From CAYHGV01 sp964356135 (GTDB lineage Bacteria; Hydrothermota; Tepidihabitantia; CAYHGV01), in contig CAYHGV010000027.1 in assembly GCA_964356135.1 (NCBI GenBank), positions 1-31,919 of the forward strand: 31,919 nucleotides of DNA, written 5' to 3'. Numbering within the stretch: the stretch's first letter is position 1; every line of letters begins with the position of its first letter. Under the pieces are notes generated by a model. It did not search any database. It was not told the DNA's origin and saw only the letters and a list, made by a program, of their open reading frames with translations. The position numbers were made by a program, and so were the translations under genes. Shown piece by piece: positions 1 through 7,751 of the stretch.

Positions 1-1550
1 ATTCGTTGAGTCGGGGTCATGCAGTAACGGCGGACTTCTGCCTGGAAGAAGGATGCATCGATGCCGGTCTTTTCGACCATAAATCCCCAGGCATCATTAT
101 AGTTCATCTGGCCGGTATGCAGTTTCACATCGAGAATGATACGGACCGCGCGAAACAGGACGCCACCCAGCCAGCGCAGCGGCAAGAAACCGTCATCGGG
201 ATAGAGTCCCTGGTCAACAACCATCTGCTCGCAGTACAGCGCCCAGCCTTCGATCATGATAGTATTTCCCTGCAATTTGCGGATAAGCGACGGACGATGA
301 TTGGCAATCGATAATTGGAAATGGTGGCCGGGATAGCCTTCGTGGACAATGCCGCCTTTGAAATGGCCGCGCTGGATTGCTGTGTAGTAGTTCTGTTTGG
401 CTTCGGCGTCGAGCGGGTCAGGGATCGGGGGGATATAAAGATAGGAAGTCTGAATCGAATCGAGCGGCGCGGGTGGTTCCATCGCCAAACCGGGGATAAC
501 ACTTCTCAGGAATTGAGGTGTCTCAACGACTTTGAATTCGCCTAAGTAACCAGGAACGGTAGCGATGCTCTGCTTCGAAACCCAGGTTTTCATGCTGTCA
601 ATCATTGCCGACTCAGCGGCGAAAATATCTTTTTTTGAAAAACCCACAGGCGGGGACGAAACCGCTGGCTTGGGCGGAGGGTGGAGTTTCTGATAGAGTT
701 CGCGGGCTTTACTGAGGGCTTTTATCAGGGAATCGGTTTGGTTATAGAGATTTTCACCCAGCTCGAGAAGTGAATCGGCATCGAACGGTAGGAAGTGGTC
801 GGTCCGAAGCAGGTAATTGAAATTTTTCTTTCCAATCGCGAACGCCGGATTAAGGGTGGGCAGGGTCTTTTCCAGGTCGCGGCGATAGGCTTGCATCGCT
901 TCGACCGCCTTTTGGGAATTGGCTGAGAGCTCGGGCTGCAATTCCGGAAACTGATTGGACAGCTCTTTTGCTACCTGAGTGAAGAGCTGTTCGCCGGTTT
1001 CGAGTCCGGCAATCGCCGCACCGGCATAAAATTGGGGTGGGTCTTTAATATTGCTGCGGGCTTCGTCGAGTACCCGCGGCACCTCGGCCATGCGCTGGGC
1101 GATACTTTTCGCCCGGACCGAAAGCGGGGCGAAATCTCTGAGCAAAAGGTAGTAAATGGACTGGACGCATTCATCGGCATAGAGCTTCGGATTTCGTTCC
1201 CAGAGCGGATAGCGTTCTAACCAGAATAACTGGATTTTCAGGTTTGACCGTAAGAGCTCATAATCGATCCGGTCATCAGCAGTGAGTGACGAAACCGTCA
1301 GTTTTTCGAGCTGTTCGAGTATGTTATTGAGAAATTGTATCTGGCTGGCAACGGTTTGGGGTGTGTAGGAAGCCAATCGGTTGTCATATTGATGGAAGCC
1401 CTGGTAGGTCGCAACCACCGGGTCGAATACCCAGATTTTTTCATAGGCAGCCCGGGCGATATTCTGGAGTGAATCGGCTGGGGTTTCAGCCGTCAACGCT
1501 GCCGTGCAGACAACGAAAGCGATAAGAAGCAATAAACTGGTTTTATTCAT
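1..1550 (-). CDS. DUF885 family protein, exported (3' end beyond window)
   Basis: The minus frame is open from ATG at 1550 to the window edge, about 516 residues with no stop, so the C-terminus is missing. Residues 1-21 look like a signal peptide (MNKTSLLLLIAFVVCTAAL). The family signature HEGYPGHH lies near residue 402 (nt about 321-347), followed by EGWALYCEQM. Together these are the hallmarks of DUF885, a family of zinc-metallopeptidase-like proteins of mostly unknown substrate. A Shine-Dalgarno AGGAG lies 8 nt before the start, and a good promoter sits upstream on the same strand (1674-1646). The gene is transcribed away from the kinase gene. The family call is firm; peptidase activity is inferred from the motif. 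Confidence 0.9.
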   Translation of the reverse strand, partial: MNKTSLLLLIAFVVCTAALTAETPADSLQNIARAAYEKIWVFDPVVATYQGFHQYDNRLASYTPQTVASQIQFLNNILEQLEKLTVSSLTADDRIDYELLRSNLKIQLFWLERYPLWERNPKLYADECVQSIYYLLLRDFAPLSVRAKSIAQRMAEVPRVLDEARSNIKDPPQFYAGAAIAGLETGEQLFTQVAKELSNQFPELQPELSANSQKAVEAMQAYRRDLEKTLPTLNPAFAIGKKNFNYLLRTDHFLPFDADSLLELGENLYNQTDSLIKALSKARELYQKLHPPPKPAVSSPPVGFSKKDIFAAESAMIDSMKTWVSKQSIATVPGYLGEFKVVETPQFLRSVIPGLAMEPPAPLDSIQTSYLYIPPIPDPLDAEAKQNYYTAIQRGHFKGGIVHEGYPGHHFQLSIANHRPSLIRKLQGNTIMIEGWALYCEQMVVDQGLYPDDGFLPLRWLGGVLFRAVRIILDVKLHTGQMNYNDAWGFMVEKTGIDASFFQAEVRRYCMTPTQR

Positions 1551-1576
1551 TTTCGTGTCTCCTGGTTAATGGCAGT

Positions 1577-1613
1577 GCAATTGATTTTGTGGGAGCGACT
1601 TCCCAGTCGCGAT
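1577..1613. repeat. Hairpin repeat, copy 1
   Basis: A 37-nt unit contains the perfect hairpin GCGACT-TCCC-AGTCGC, preceded by GTGGGA. It matches the unit at 1691-1726 except for one substitution and one missing base. It is a REP-like dispersed intergenic hairpin. Confidence 0.8.
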
Positions 1614-1645
1614 CATATTCAGTACTATAAAAAATCATCCTTTCG

Positions 1646-1674
1646 ACTATATGTCTGGGGTGCTGACCTGTCAA
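1646..1674 (-). promoter_or_regulatory. Sigma-70-type promoter for the DUF885 gene
   Basis: On the minus strand TTGACA (1674-1669) is followed after 17 nt by TATAGT (1651-1646). The predicted leader is about 90 nt and contains one of the hairpin repeats and a Shine-Dalgarno sequence. Confidence 0.6.
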
Positions 1675-1690
1675 GAGTGCGACTGCAATC

Positions 1691-1726
1691 GCAATTGATT
1701 TTGTGGGAGTGACTTCCAGTCGCGAT
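1691..1726. repeat. Hairpin repeat, copy 2
   Basis: Second copy of the unit at 1577-1613. The left stem arm has T in place of C, which would give a G-T wobble if folded as RNA, and the loop is one base shorter. The stem is thus kept despite the changes. Confidence 0.8.
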
Positions 1727-1885
1727 AGATCGTAATAGGCTCTGTAAGGGTGACTCTCTGATTTTGTGTCATAATGTAGCAGCTGTTTAAATCCAAGTTT
1801 ATTTGAGCAGTCGTCTCTAATCGTCGCTATCGTTCTCTTTATCGCTGTAATCAAGATTTCTGGTTTCTTTCAGAAATCTCTAAGA

Positions 1886-1913
1886 TTGACAAAGCCGTCT
1901 TTAACCATACAAT
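1886..1913 (+). promoter_or_regulatory. Promoter of the histidine kinase gene, leaderless type
   Basis: TTGACA (1886-1891), a 16-nt spacer and TACAAT (1908-1913) form a near-consensus promoter. The -10 box ends 5 nt before the ATG at 1919, so transcription would begin at or next to that start codon. Confidence 0.7.
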
Positions 1914-1918
1914 GCCTC

Positions 1919-4357
1919 ATGCGTAGCTTAGGGAATATAATGGGTAGTATGCAAAGGATTGTCTCGCGGCGGAGGGTTATTTTTTTATCTCTAATTTTTG
2001 TTGCTTTCTCCTGTGCTCAAAACCAGGAGCGGTATGAGATTAATTTGCTGTGGACTTGTCAGGCTGACAATCTCGAGCCAATAGGAGATATTAATGGTGA
2101 CGGTTATGAGGAATTTTTCAAAGAACGAAAAGGTGATTATACGCTCTTATCTTTTAATAATGCACCTGTCTGGCAGCGGTTGAGGCCTGAATCGTGTTTT
2201 TTTCGCGGTAAAAAGGACAATATTCTTTTCTTTAATCTCATAAAAGGTTCAACGGCTCATCTTGGTCTACTGGAAAATTTCACCTCTTTAAACGGATGGG
2301 GTTCAAATTTGCCGGTAAGAGATTTGGGGGAAATCATTTCAGGTAGGGATACGAGCAAAACATCAGTTGGCTGGGACGGTCGTTTCGGTTTAAAAAATTA
2401 CTTTCAAACAGGGTCAAAAGAAATATCGCTGTTTTTCCTTAATATTGGCTTGGATGCAGGGCAAAAAGGATTGCTGGCACTCGATGGGAAGGTTTATCAG
2501 GAACTCTGGCGTTACCGGATGGGTCCAACGGTGGAAGATGTGTGTGTTGATGATTTGAATGGTGACCAAAAGAACGAAATAGTAGTCGGGACATATGCTA
2601 TCAACAACAACCATCAGGATAATGGAACGACTGATACCCTGGCGTACGTGTTCGTTTTTAACCAGAACGGTGAATTGTTATGGAAAAAAGTAATTGGTCG
2701 AGGCTGGGAGACAGCGTTGGTGAGAGTGGGTGATTTAGACCGAGATGGCAACAACGAGGTGGTTGTTGTAGAGGAGAGTGGCGGGTTCACTAAAGAGGAA
2801 CCCGATTCAGTTATGATTTTCGATGGAGACGGTAAAATCGAGCACAACATTCTTGTCGGTAAAAAATTTTGGGGTGTGACATTAGGAGATTTAAATCGTG
2901 ACGGCCGGGATGAAATTATAACAGGTAATAGTGACGGTGTTATTCGAGCGTTCAACTCCACACTCGAAGTAGTGGCAGCCAGTGATATAAATTCTGAAGC
3001 GGTGAAGGTTCATCAGGCGGGTGATCTGAACGGAGACGGTTCGGTTGAGGTTGTTGCTTCATCTGTTGATGGAAACCATTTTTTTATTATGAACCGTAAA
3101 CTTTCGAAGGTTGCCGATTACAAGTTTAGCTATGGCGGGGATTCGGACCTAGTGCTTAGTGTAGTTAAATCTGGAAATGGTAAAGGTATACTTGCCAGCC
3201 ACCCTAATAGTGGCAACTATTCCTTATTTGGTTTTCGGTCCCGAGGTTTGCTGGGAACAGGATTGACTTTTTGGTGGTTTCTTTTCTTCGGAGGGATAAT
3301 TTTAGTTTCCGCGGCTGGAGGGATTTATTTCTTTGTTCGTCGGACCATAATAAATCGAACGGAAGCGGTCTTGCATTCGGTATCTGCGAAGAAAAAGACC
3401 GGCGTGCTCTATCTTGACCGAAAAAGAAAAGTAAAGTTTGTTAATGATGCTTTATGCAATTTGCTGGGAGTCGAGCGGGAGTCAGTGCTCAATCAGCCTT
3501 TTGATACTGCACTGGCTAAGGTCGGGCTGGGTTTATATCCGGCTCCATCTTTTGAAAAAACCGTTATTAAAACTCCAACTGGTGAGAAAAATATTGCTGT
3601 TTACACCACCAGTTTGGGAAGAAATAGACTTTTAATTCAGCTTGAAGATGCATCAAGAGAAGATTATGCAAGAAAAATGGAAGCCTGGGCACCGGTCGCT
3701 CAAAAATTAGCTCACGGGATAAAAAATCCTTTGAGCCATATCCGATTGGCAGTGCAGCAGCTTACGAAATTAATCCCTGATAATCAGACCCCGAAGGCAG
3801 GGCAGTATTCGAGTATTGTGCTGGGAGAGATAAATCGTCTAATCAAGATTGTTGATGGGTTTATGAAATTCACCGATTTGAAACCACCTCATCCGAAACT
3901 AACCAATCTGCATGGAATTATTGAAGGACTTATAGAAAAGCTAAAGCCAGTACTCCCGAAAGGGGCCATGTTGGAGTTTCTGCCTGCTACGGAAACCCTG
4001 CCAATACATCTTGATGAACAGCAGATTAGGGACTCTGTGATGAATCTATTAGATAATGCTCTTTCGGCAGTGGGAAACAAAGGTGCGGTTACTATTAGAA
4101 CTACTCTTTTGGAAAGGGTTGATAAACCGCCGGAGATTTTACCTTATGTGGAAATCCAGATCTCCGATACCGGACCGGGTATTCCCGAAGAGTACAAGGC
4201 GAAACTCTTCCAGCCCTATTTCTCTACCAAACCAGAAGGAACCGGTCTGGGTTTATGCATTACTAAAAAGATTATCGAAGACCACGGCGGCACGATAAAG
4301 ATTGATTCCAAGCCCGGTTTAGGCACGGCAGTAACCATCCAACTACCGGTGGCTTAG
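1919..4357 (+). CDS. Membrane sensor histidine kinase with FG-GAP-like repeats and a PAS domain
   Basis: A hybrid of an integrin-like sensor and a kinase, 812 residues from ATG 1919. A hydrophobic N-terminus ends in FVAFSC, a possible lipobox. Five calcium-loop repeats of the form DLNxDGxxE lie near residues 57, 211, 271, 323 and 368, as in FG-GAP/VCBS propellers. A transmembrane helix follows at about 446-475, then a PAS-like domain. The HisKA box is HGIKNPL (His about 599); the HATPase N box LLDNALSAV and G boxes DTGPGIP and GTGLGL are intact. The start is uncertain: ATG 1919 fits the leaderless promoter, while ATG 1940 has AGGGA 5 nt upstream. A TTG at 1886 would extend the frame but is itself the -35 box. 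It is the likely partner of the regulator at 4506. Confidence 0.92.
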   Translation: MRSLGNIMGSMQRIVSRRRVIFLSLIFVAFSCAQNQERYEINLLWTCQADNLEPIGDINGDGYEEFFKERKGDYTLLSFNNAPVWQRLRPESCFFRGKKDNILFFNLIKGSTAHLGLLENFTSLNGWGSNLPVRDLGEIISGRDTSKTSVGWDGRFGLKNYFQTGSKEISLFFLNIGLDAGQKGLLALDGKVYQELWRYRMGPTVEDVCVDDLNGDQKNEIVVGTYAINNNHQDNGTTDTLAYVFVFNQNGELLWKKVIGRGWETALVRVGDLDRDGNNEVVVVEESGGFTKEEPDSVMIFDGDGKIEHNILVGKKFWGVTLGDLNRDGRDEIITGNSDGVIRAFNSTLEVVAASDINSEAVKVHQAGDLNGDGSVEVVASSVDGNHFFIMNRKLSKVADYKFSYGGDSDLVLSVVKSGNGKGILASHPNSGNYSLFGFRSRGLLGTGLTFWWFLFFGGIILVSAAGGIYFFVRRTIINRTEAVLHSVSAKKKTGVLYLDRKRKVKFVNDALCNLLGVERESVLNQPFDTALAKVGLGLYPAPSFEKTVIKTPTGEKNIAVYTTSLGRNRLLIQLEDASREDYARKMEAWAPVAQKLAHGIKNPLSHIRLAVQQLTKLIPDNQTPKAGQYSSIVLGEINRLIKIVDGFMKFTDLKPPHPKLTNLHGIIEGLIEKLKPVLPKGAMLEFLPATETLPIHLDEQQIRDSVMNLLDNALSAVGNKGAVTIRTTLLERVDKPPEILPYVEIQISDTGPGIPEEYKAKLFQPYFSTKPEGTGLGLCITKKIIEDHGGTIKIDSKPGLGTAVTIQLPVA

Positions 4358-4431
4358 TAATGCAAAAGTCAAAGCGAGGAGTTTCATCCTCAAACCTTCG
4401 GTCTACACCAATGTTTATGGAAAAAGTAGCG

Positions 4432-4447
4432 GTGCGATTTATCGCAC
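4432..4447. repeat. Hairpin in the kinase-regulator spacer
   Basis: GTGCGA-TTTA-TCGCAC is a perfect 6-bp stem with a 4-nt loop. No T-run follows, so it is more likely a repeat or mRNA stability hairpin than a terminator. Confidence 0.5.
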
Positions 4448-4468
4448 TCCGCGTAAATCTGCGTCGAT

Positions 4469-4485
4469 CGGCATCTCCGATGCCG
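4469..4485. repeat. Second hairpin in the kinase-regulator spacer
   Basis: CGGCATC-TCC-GATGCCG is a perfect 7-bp stem. The flanks (GCGTAAATCTGCG before, CTATCCGTGTT after) resemble, in reverse orientation, the ACACAGAT/ACACGGAT repeats found later in the window. Confidence 0.5.
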
Positions 4486-4505
4486 CATCCGCGGCTATCC
4501 GTGTT

Positions 4506-5852
4506 ATGACTAAGATATTAGTCATTGACGACGAATTAAACGCCCGGATGCTCTTAAAGGATATCCTCGAAGGAGAGGGCTATGAGGTTTTATTAGCTGA
4601 AAATGGCAAGGCTGCTCTTGAAACCATTGCCAAAAATGACCCTGTTCTTGTCCTTTTGGACTTAATGTTACCAGACATTGACGGTCTTGAGGTTCTTAAA
4701 GGGATAAAGAAGCTAAAACCTAAACTTGAGGTGGTGATGGTCTCAGCCTTTGGCACAGTAGACTTCGCAGTCAAAGCTATAAAACTCGGCGCTTATGAAT
4801 TCTTACAAAAGCCTTTGGATGCCGACCGGGTGCTGCTGACGGTCAAGAACACCTTGAAGAAAGCCAGGCTTGAGCAGGAGCTTGGAGCACTAAAAGCCGA
4901 TGTTTTAAAAAAATATCGTCAGATTGGTAATTCTCCAGCAATAAAATCGGTCTTTGCTTTAATTGAGAGAGCGGCTAAGACAAAAGCTTCGGTGTTCATC
5001 ACCGGTGAATCCGGTGTGGGAAAAGAGTTGGTTGCACGCGCCATTCACTTTAAGAGCGATCGTGGGAGTAAACCGTTTATTCCATTAAACTGCGCCGCCA
5101 TACCCACTACCCTGATTGAATCGGAGTTGTTTGGCTTTGAGAAAGGTTCTTTTACCGGAGCATCAAAACAGAAAAAAGGGAAATTGGAATTGTCTGACGG
5201 AGGCAGTTTATTTCTGGATGAAATTGGAGATATGGGAATGGAAACTCAAGCAAAGTTTTTACGATTTCTTGAGGAGGGCGAATTTGAGCGGGTAGGAGGA
5301 GTTGAGTTGATAAAGGTTGATGCCCGTATAATAGCGGCTACCAACAAAGATTTGAAAAAAGAGATTGCGAATAATAACTTCCGGGAAGATCTCTTCTATC
5401 GGCTGAATGTGGTTCCTATTGAGATACCGCCTTTAAGGGAGAGGAAGGAAGATATTCCACTTTTGGTTAATTATTTTCTCGATTGCTTTGCCGCTGACAA
5501 TGGACTTTCCAAAAAAGAGATTGCCGATGATGCAATGGCGTTTCTCGCAGTCCAACACTGGTCGGGAAATGTCCGTGAATTAAGAAATGTTATCGAACGG
5601 ATTGTTACGTTATCACCCTCAGAGGTTATAGCCCAGCCGGAAATTTCATTTCTCTTAAAAATGGGAGGTCAGTCCTTAAAACCCGAGGAACCGGGTTCAT
5701 TGAAAGCTGCCCAGGAACGGTTTGAGCGGGATTATATTGTCAACGTTTTAACGATTACAAATTGGAAAATCGAAAAAACCGCTGAAATTTTAGGCATTGA
5801 CCGGACCAACCTCTACCGGAAGATGAAGAGGTTCGGGATAGAAAAGGGTTAA
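4506..5852 (+). CDS. NtrC-family sigma-54-dependent response regulator
   Basis: A 448-residue three-domain activator. The receiver domain spans 1-120 with phospho-acceptor Asp52 in LLDLMLPD, Ser80 and Lys102. The AAA+ domain has Walker A GESGVGKE at 167-174, the sigma-54 contact loop GSFTGA at 214-219 (a Ser variant of the usual GAFTGA), and Walker B LFLDEIGD at 235-242. A Fis-type helix-turn-helix lies at about 405-448 with the typical end TNLYRKMKRFGI. It activates RNA polymerase carrying sigma-54 by ATP hydrolysis once phosphorylated. It lies 148 bp after the kinase gene, its probable partner. A sigma-54 promoter at 7051-7067 is a likely local target. Confidence 0.95.
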   Translation: MTKILVIDDELNARMLLKDILEGEGYEVLLAENGKAALETIAKNDPVLVLLDLMLPDIDGLEVLKGIKKLKPKLEVVMVSAFGTVDFAVKAIKLGAYEFLQKPLDADRVLLTVKNTLKKARLEQELGALKADVLKKYRQIGNSPAIKSVFALIERAAKTKASVFITGESGVGKELVARAIHFKSDRGSKPFIPLNCAAIPTTLIESELFGFEKGSFTGASKQKKGKLELSDGGSLFLDEIGDMGMETQAKFLRFLEEGEFERVGGVELIKVDARIIAATNKDLKKEIANNNFREDLFYRLNVVPIEIPPLRERKEDIPLLVNYFLDCFAADNGLSKKEIADDAMAFLAVQHWSGNVRELRNVIERIVTLSPSEVIAQPEISFLLKMGGQSLKPEEPGSLKAAQERFERDYIVNVLTITNWKIEKTAEILGIDRTNLYRKMKRFGIEKG

Positions 5853-5858
5853 AACTTA

Positions 5859-5886
5859 TTGACTTACTATAAGAAGATAGTAAAAT
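5859..5886 (+). promoter_or_regulatory. Promoter of the first MNT/HEPN pair, leaderless type
   Basis: TTGACT (5859-5864), 16-nt spacer, TAAAAT (5881-5886), then exactly 6 nt to the ATG at 5893. No Shine-Dalgarno sequence fits between promoter and start. Confidence 0.65.
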
Positions 5887-5892
5887 GTTAAT

Positions 5893-6303
5893 ATGAGTAT
5901 AAGAGAAAAACTAAAGAGCTACTTCGCTAAAAGACCGGAGGTTATCTCCGTTTATATCTTTGGTTCCCAAGCCAAGAACGGCGGCAGGAGAGATAGCGAT
6001 ATTGATATTGCCGTATTAGTTCAGGAACCGGTATTAAAAAATTCCTTGGGTTATAGAATCGAATTAACCACCGATTTAATGAGTTTATTGAAAAAACGGG
6101 TTGATGTGGTGATTTTAAATTCAGCCAATTTGCTTCTAAGGTCTCAGGTTTTTCAAAAGGGAGCACTAATTTACGAGAAAAATTCTAAAGAGAGGGTTTT
6201 ATTTCAGGCAAAGTCAATGGGACTTTACTATGATTATAAAAAATACTTTGAGTTCCACTCAAGAATTTTAAAAAAGAAGATAAAGAGTGCTGGCCTTGGA
6301 TAA
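5893..6303 (+). CDS. mntA: MNT-domain nucleotidyltransferase antitoxin (MntA-like)
   Basis: A 136-residue minimal nucleotidyltransferase. The signature GSX10DXD is present: Gly24-Ser25, Asp36 and Asp38, with a third acidic residue at Asp71 in VDVVILN. Known MntA antitoxins use ATP to add AMP units to a tyrosine of the partner HEPN toxin and so silence it. The partner gene overlaps this gene's end by 17 nt. The gene is visibly AT-rich compared with its flanks, as expected for a mobile toxin-antitoxin module. The family call is firm; activity is inferred from intact catalytic residues. Confidence 0.9.
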   Translation: MSIREKLKSYFAKRPEVISVYIFGSQAKNGGRRDSDIDIAVLVQEPVLKNSLGYRIELTTDLMSLLKKRVDVVILNSANLLLRSQVFQKGALIYEKNSKERVLFQAKSMGLYYDYKKYFEFHSRILKKKIKSAGLG

Positions 6304-6715
6304 AAAAGTTATTGAAGCAAGGCTTAAAAGACTCGACTATTATATCTCCCGATTAAAAAGATATAGTGCGGTCTCGAAAGAAGAATATATTGAAAATCAG
6401 GATTATCAGGATACAGTAGAGAGAAATTTTCAGTTGGCCATTCAGACCTGTATTGATATTGCCAATTACATAATCGCTGGTAAAAATCTACAAGTGCCAG
6501 AAGAAGAGGAAAATGTTTTTATTGTGTTAGGCAAAGAAGGCATAATGCCCAGGGAGTTAAGCGAAAAGATAAAAGGAATGGTAGGTTTCAGGAATATTCT
6601 TGTGCATGAATATCTAACCATTGATCCCAACCAGGTCTATGCCGTGCTTCATACTCGATTGTCCGACTTTAACGATTTCGCAAGGGCAATTGTAGATTTC
6701 TTGGAAAGCATCTAA
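6287..6715 (+). CDS. hepT: HEPN-domain RNase toxin (HepT-like, DUF86)
   Basis: A 142-residue all-helical HEPN protein, starting with GTG at 6287 inside the end of the MNT gene. The RNase and modification motif RX4HXY is intact as RNILVHEY, with Arg102, His107 and Tyr109. In characterised systems Arg and His cut RNA, and the Tyr is AMPylated by MntA. The GTG start is supported by comparison: the second HEPN protein (30653-31090) has its motif at exactly the same residue numbers and the same 17-nt overlap with its MNT gene. TTG 6296 is an alternative start. Confidence 0.9.
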   Translation: MLALDKKVIEARLKRLDYYISRLKRYSAVSKEEYIENQDYQDTVERNFQLAIQTCIDIANYIIAGKNLQVPEEEENVFIVLGKEGIMPRELSEKIKGMVGFRNILVHEYLTIDPNQVYAVLHTRLSDFNDFARAIVDFLESI

Positions 6716-6835
6716 TTCCCCCGGGGAACCAAACTCTTTCAGGTCTCCTCGCTAACTTTCTATCAACCGGTTCGTCTGGAGTTTACTCTTTTTTGCACCT
6801 CCTGCGTTTCCTGCGCCTTATGCGTATCCGTCTTT

Positions 6836-6851
6836 GTTGCAACTTTGCAAA
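6836..6851. promoter_or_regulatory. Possible activator-binding dyad, distal
   Basis: GTTGC-AACTTT-GCAAA is an imperfect dyad of the same form as the one at 6920-6935. Its centre is 84 bp from that of the second dyad and roughly 234 bp before the predicted transcription start. It is a candidate upstream activating sequence for the NtrC-type regulator. Confidence 0.5.
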
Positions 6852-6919
6852 TCTATATGGCAATCCCGCCACAAATAAACCATTGATTTTTAAGGTCTCT
6901 TATCCTAACCTAAAATCCC

Positions 6920-6935
6920 GTTGCAATTTCGCAAC
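6920..6935. promoter_or_regulatory. Possible activator-binding dyad, proximal
   Basis: GTTGC-AATTTC-GCAAC is a perfect 5-bp inverted repeat around a 6-nt core, about 150 bp before the predicted start. That distance is typical of enhancer sites for sigma-54 activators. Confidence 0.55.
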
Positions 6936-7050
6936 CGATTCTCTTTGGGTTCATTTTTAAATATTTAACCCTTTAATCATTCCACCATTTAACTCCTTTA
7001 TTCTCAATCACTTACCCATTAGCCCCTTGCTCTATGCTCTTTACCATAGT

Positions 7051-7067
7051 CTGGCACGCGGTTTGCT
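7051..7067 (+). promoter_or_regulatory. Sigma-54 (-24/-12) promoter
   Basis: CTGGCACG-CGGT-TTGCT matches every fixed position of the consensus TGGCACG-N4-TTGCW. The invariant GG (7053-7054) and GC (7065-7066) are separated by 10 bp. Transcription should start near 7078, about 50 nt before the thioredoxin-like gene. I found no comparable site elsewhere in the window. Confidence 0.8.
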
Positions 7068-7127
7068 TTTTATTCGGGTATGAGACTAAACGAGAAGCAG
7101 AGTTGTAGATTTTGATAAAAGCGACAC

Positions 7128-7655
7128 ATGCCGACGGTCCGGGATTTAGAAAAACCGATAAAAAACCGCGAGGCCAAGTTGATAATTGAAAATGTTGACC
7201 GGGCTATAGAAGACTTTGCTGATCTAACTATCGAAAAAGAAATAATACATGAACCGCTTCAGAATTTTCAGGTTGTTGCTCTTGAGGGTGATACAATAAA
7301 TATATCTTCTATTGCTAAACCATTATTAGTTGAATTTTGGGGGATAAGCTGCGGATACTGTGAGCGGGCTTTGGAAATTTTAAAAAAGGTCAAAACAAAA
7401 TATCCGGAGCTCACAGTCGCTCTTATAAATGTGTGGCAGGATGATGTAAAAGAAGTAAAGAAGTATGTAAAACAAAACGGCTATAATGATTTTGTCTATT
7501 TCGTTGCTCCGAAAAACACAAAGGAGATATTGAAAATAACTGCCGTCCCTAATTTTTTTTTGGTGGATGTATCAGGGAATATAAGATGGAGAGGGCTGGG
7601 TTATTCTCCTTATTTGGAGCAATTAGTGGAAAAGGTCTATGAAAAAGTTAAGTGA
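7128..7655 (+). CDS. Thioredoxin-like (TlpA/ResA-type) protein
   Basis: A 175-residue protein with a thioredoxin fold from about residue 45. The redox motif is CGYC at 75-78 in a FWGISCGYC context, and the cis-proline is Pro141 in TAVPNFF. It would act in thiol-disulfide exchange. It lacks the signal peptide or membrane anchor usual for TlpA/ResA proteins; residues 1-45 are a charged, probably helical extension. ATG 7128 is the first possible start because an in-frame stop lies at 7116-7118, yet no convincing Shine-Dalgarno is seen. It is the first gene after the sigma-54 promoter. The start is less certain than the fold. Confidence 0.8.
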   Translation: MPTVRDLEKPIKNREAKLIIENVDRAIEDFADLTIEKEIIHEPLQNFQVVALEGDTINISSIAKPLLVEFWGISCGYCERALEILKKVKTKYPELTVALINVWQDDVKEVKKYVKQNGYNDFVYFVAPKNTKEILKITAVPNFFLVDVSGNIRWRGLGYSPYLEQLVEKVYEKVK

Positions 7656-7686
7656 AACTCAGATGGCCAGATCAAATAGAAATAAC

Positions 7687-7746
7687 GGGGGCACCGAGCC
7701 GATGACGAGAAAAGATGCACCCAGGTGCGGGGCATTAAATAAGGAG
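7687..7746 (+). ncRNA. Pseudoknot-like leader element, copy A
   Basis: This element precedes the lipoprotein gene at 7752. It shares GGCACCGAGCCGA and a downstream GACG with the element at 9774-9837. A hairpin ATGCACCC / GGGGCAT (one A-G mismatch) closes a loop AGGTGC. The loop's GGTGC can pair with the upstream GCACC (7691-7695), giving an H-type pseudoknot that ends a few nt before the Shine-Dalgarno AAGGAG (7741-7746). It matches no riboswitch class that I can recall. Confidence 0.5.
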
Positions 7747-7751
7747 AAAAA

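Larger units (their letters stand above)
1551..1918. other. Divergent intergenic region
   Basis: This 368-bp gap separates the DUF885 gene (minus) from the kinase gene (plus). It holds one promoter for each, two copies of a hairpin repeat, and otherwise nothing I recognise. A minus-strand frame of about 100 codons crosses the repeats and the DUF885 start; I do not regard it as a gene. Confidence 0.6.
6716..7127. other. Regulatory gap upstream of the thioredoxin-like gene
   Basis: This 412-bp stretch has no credible gene. It begins with a short palindrome (TTCCCCCGGGGAA, 6716-6728) right after the HEPN stop. Then come a C/T-rich stretch resembling reversed intergenic repeats (about 6794-6832), two related dyads (6836-6851, 6920-6935), an AT-rich segment (about 6936-7040) and a sigma-54 promoter (7051-7067). 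Confidence 0.7.

Noticed and set aside
1543..1854. Minus-strand frame of about 103 codons
   Set aside because: It overlaps the DUF885 start and reads through two hairpin repeats, giving the repeated peptide VAPTKSIA.
1886..1918. TTG start at 1886 extending the histidine kinase
   Set aside because: The TTG is part of a consensus -35 box and the added residues do not look like a signal peptide.
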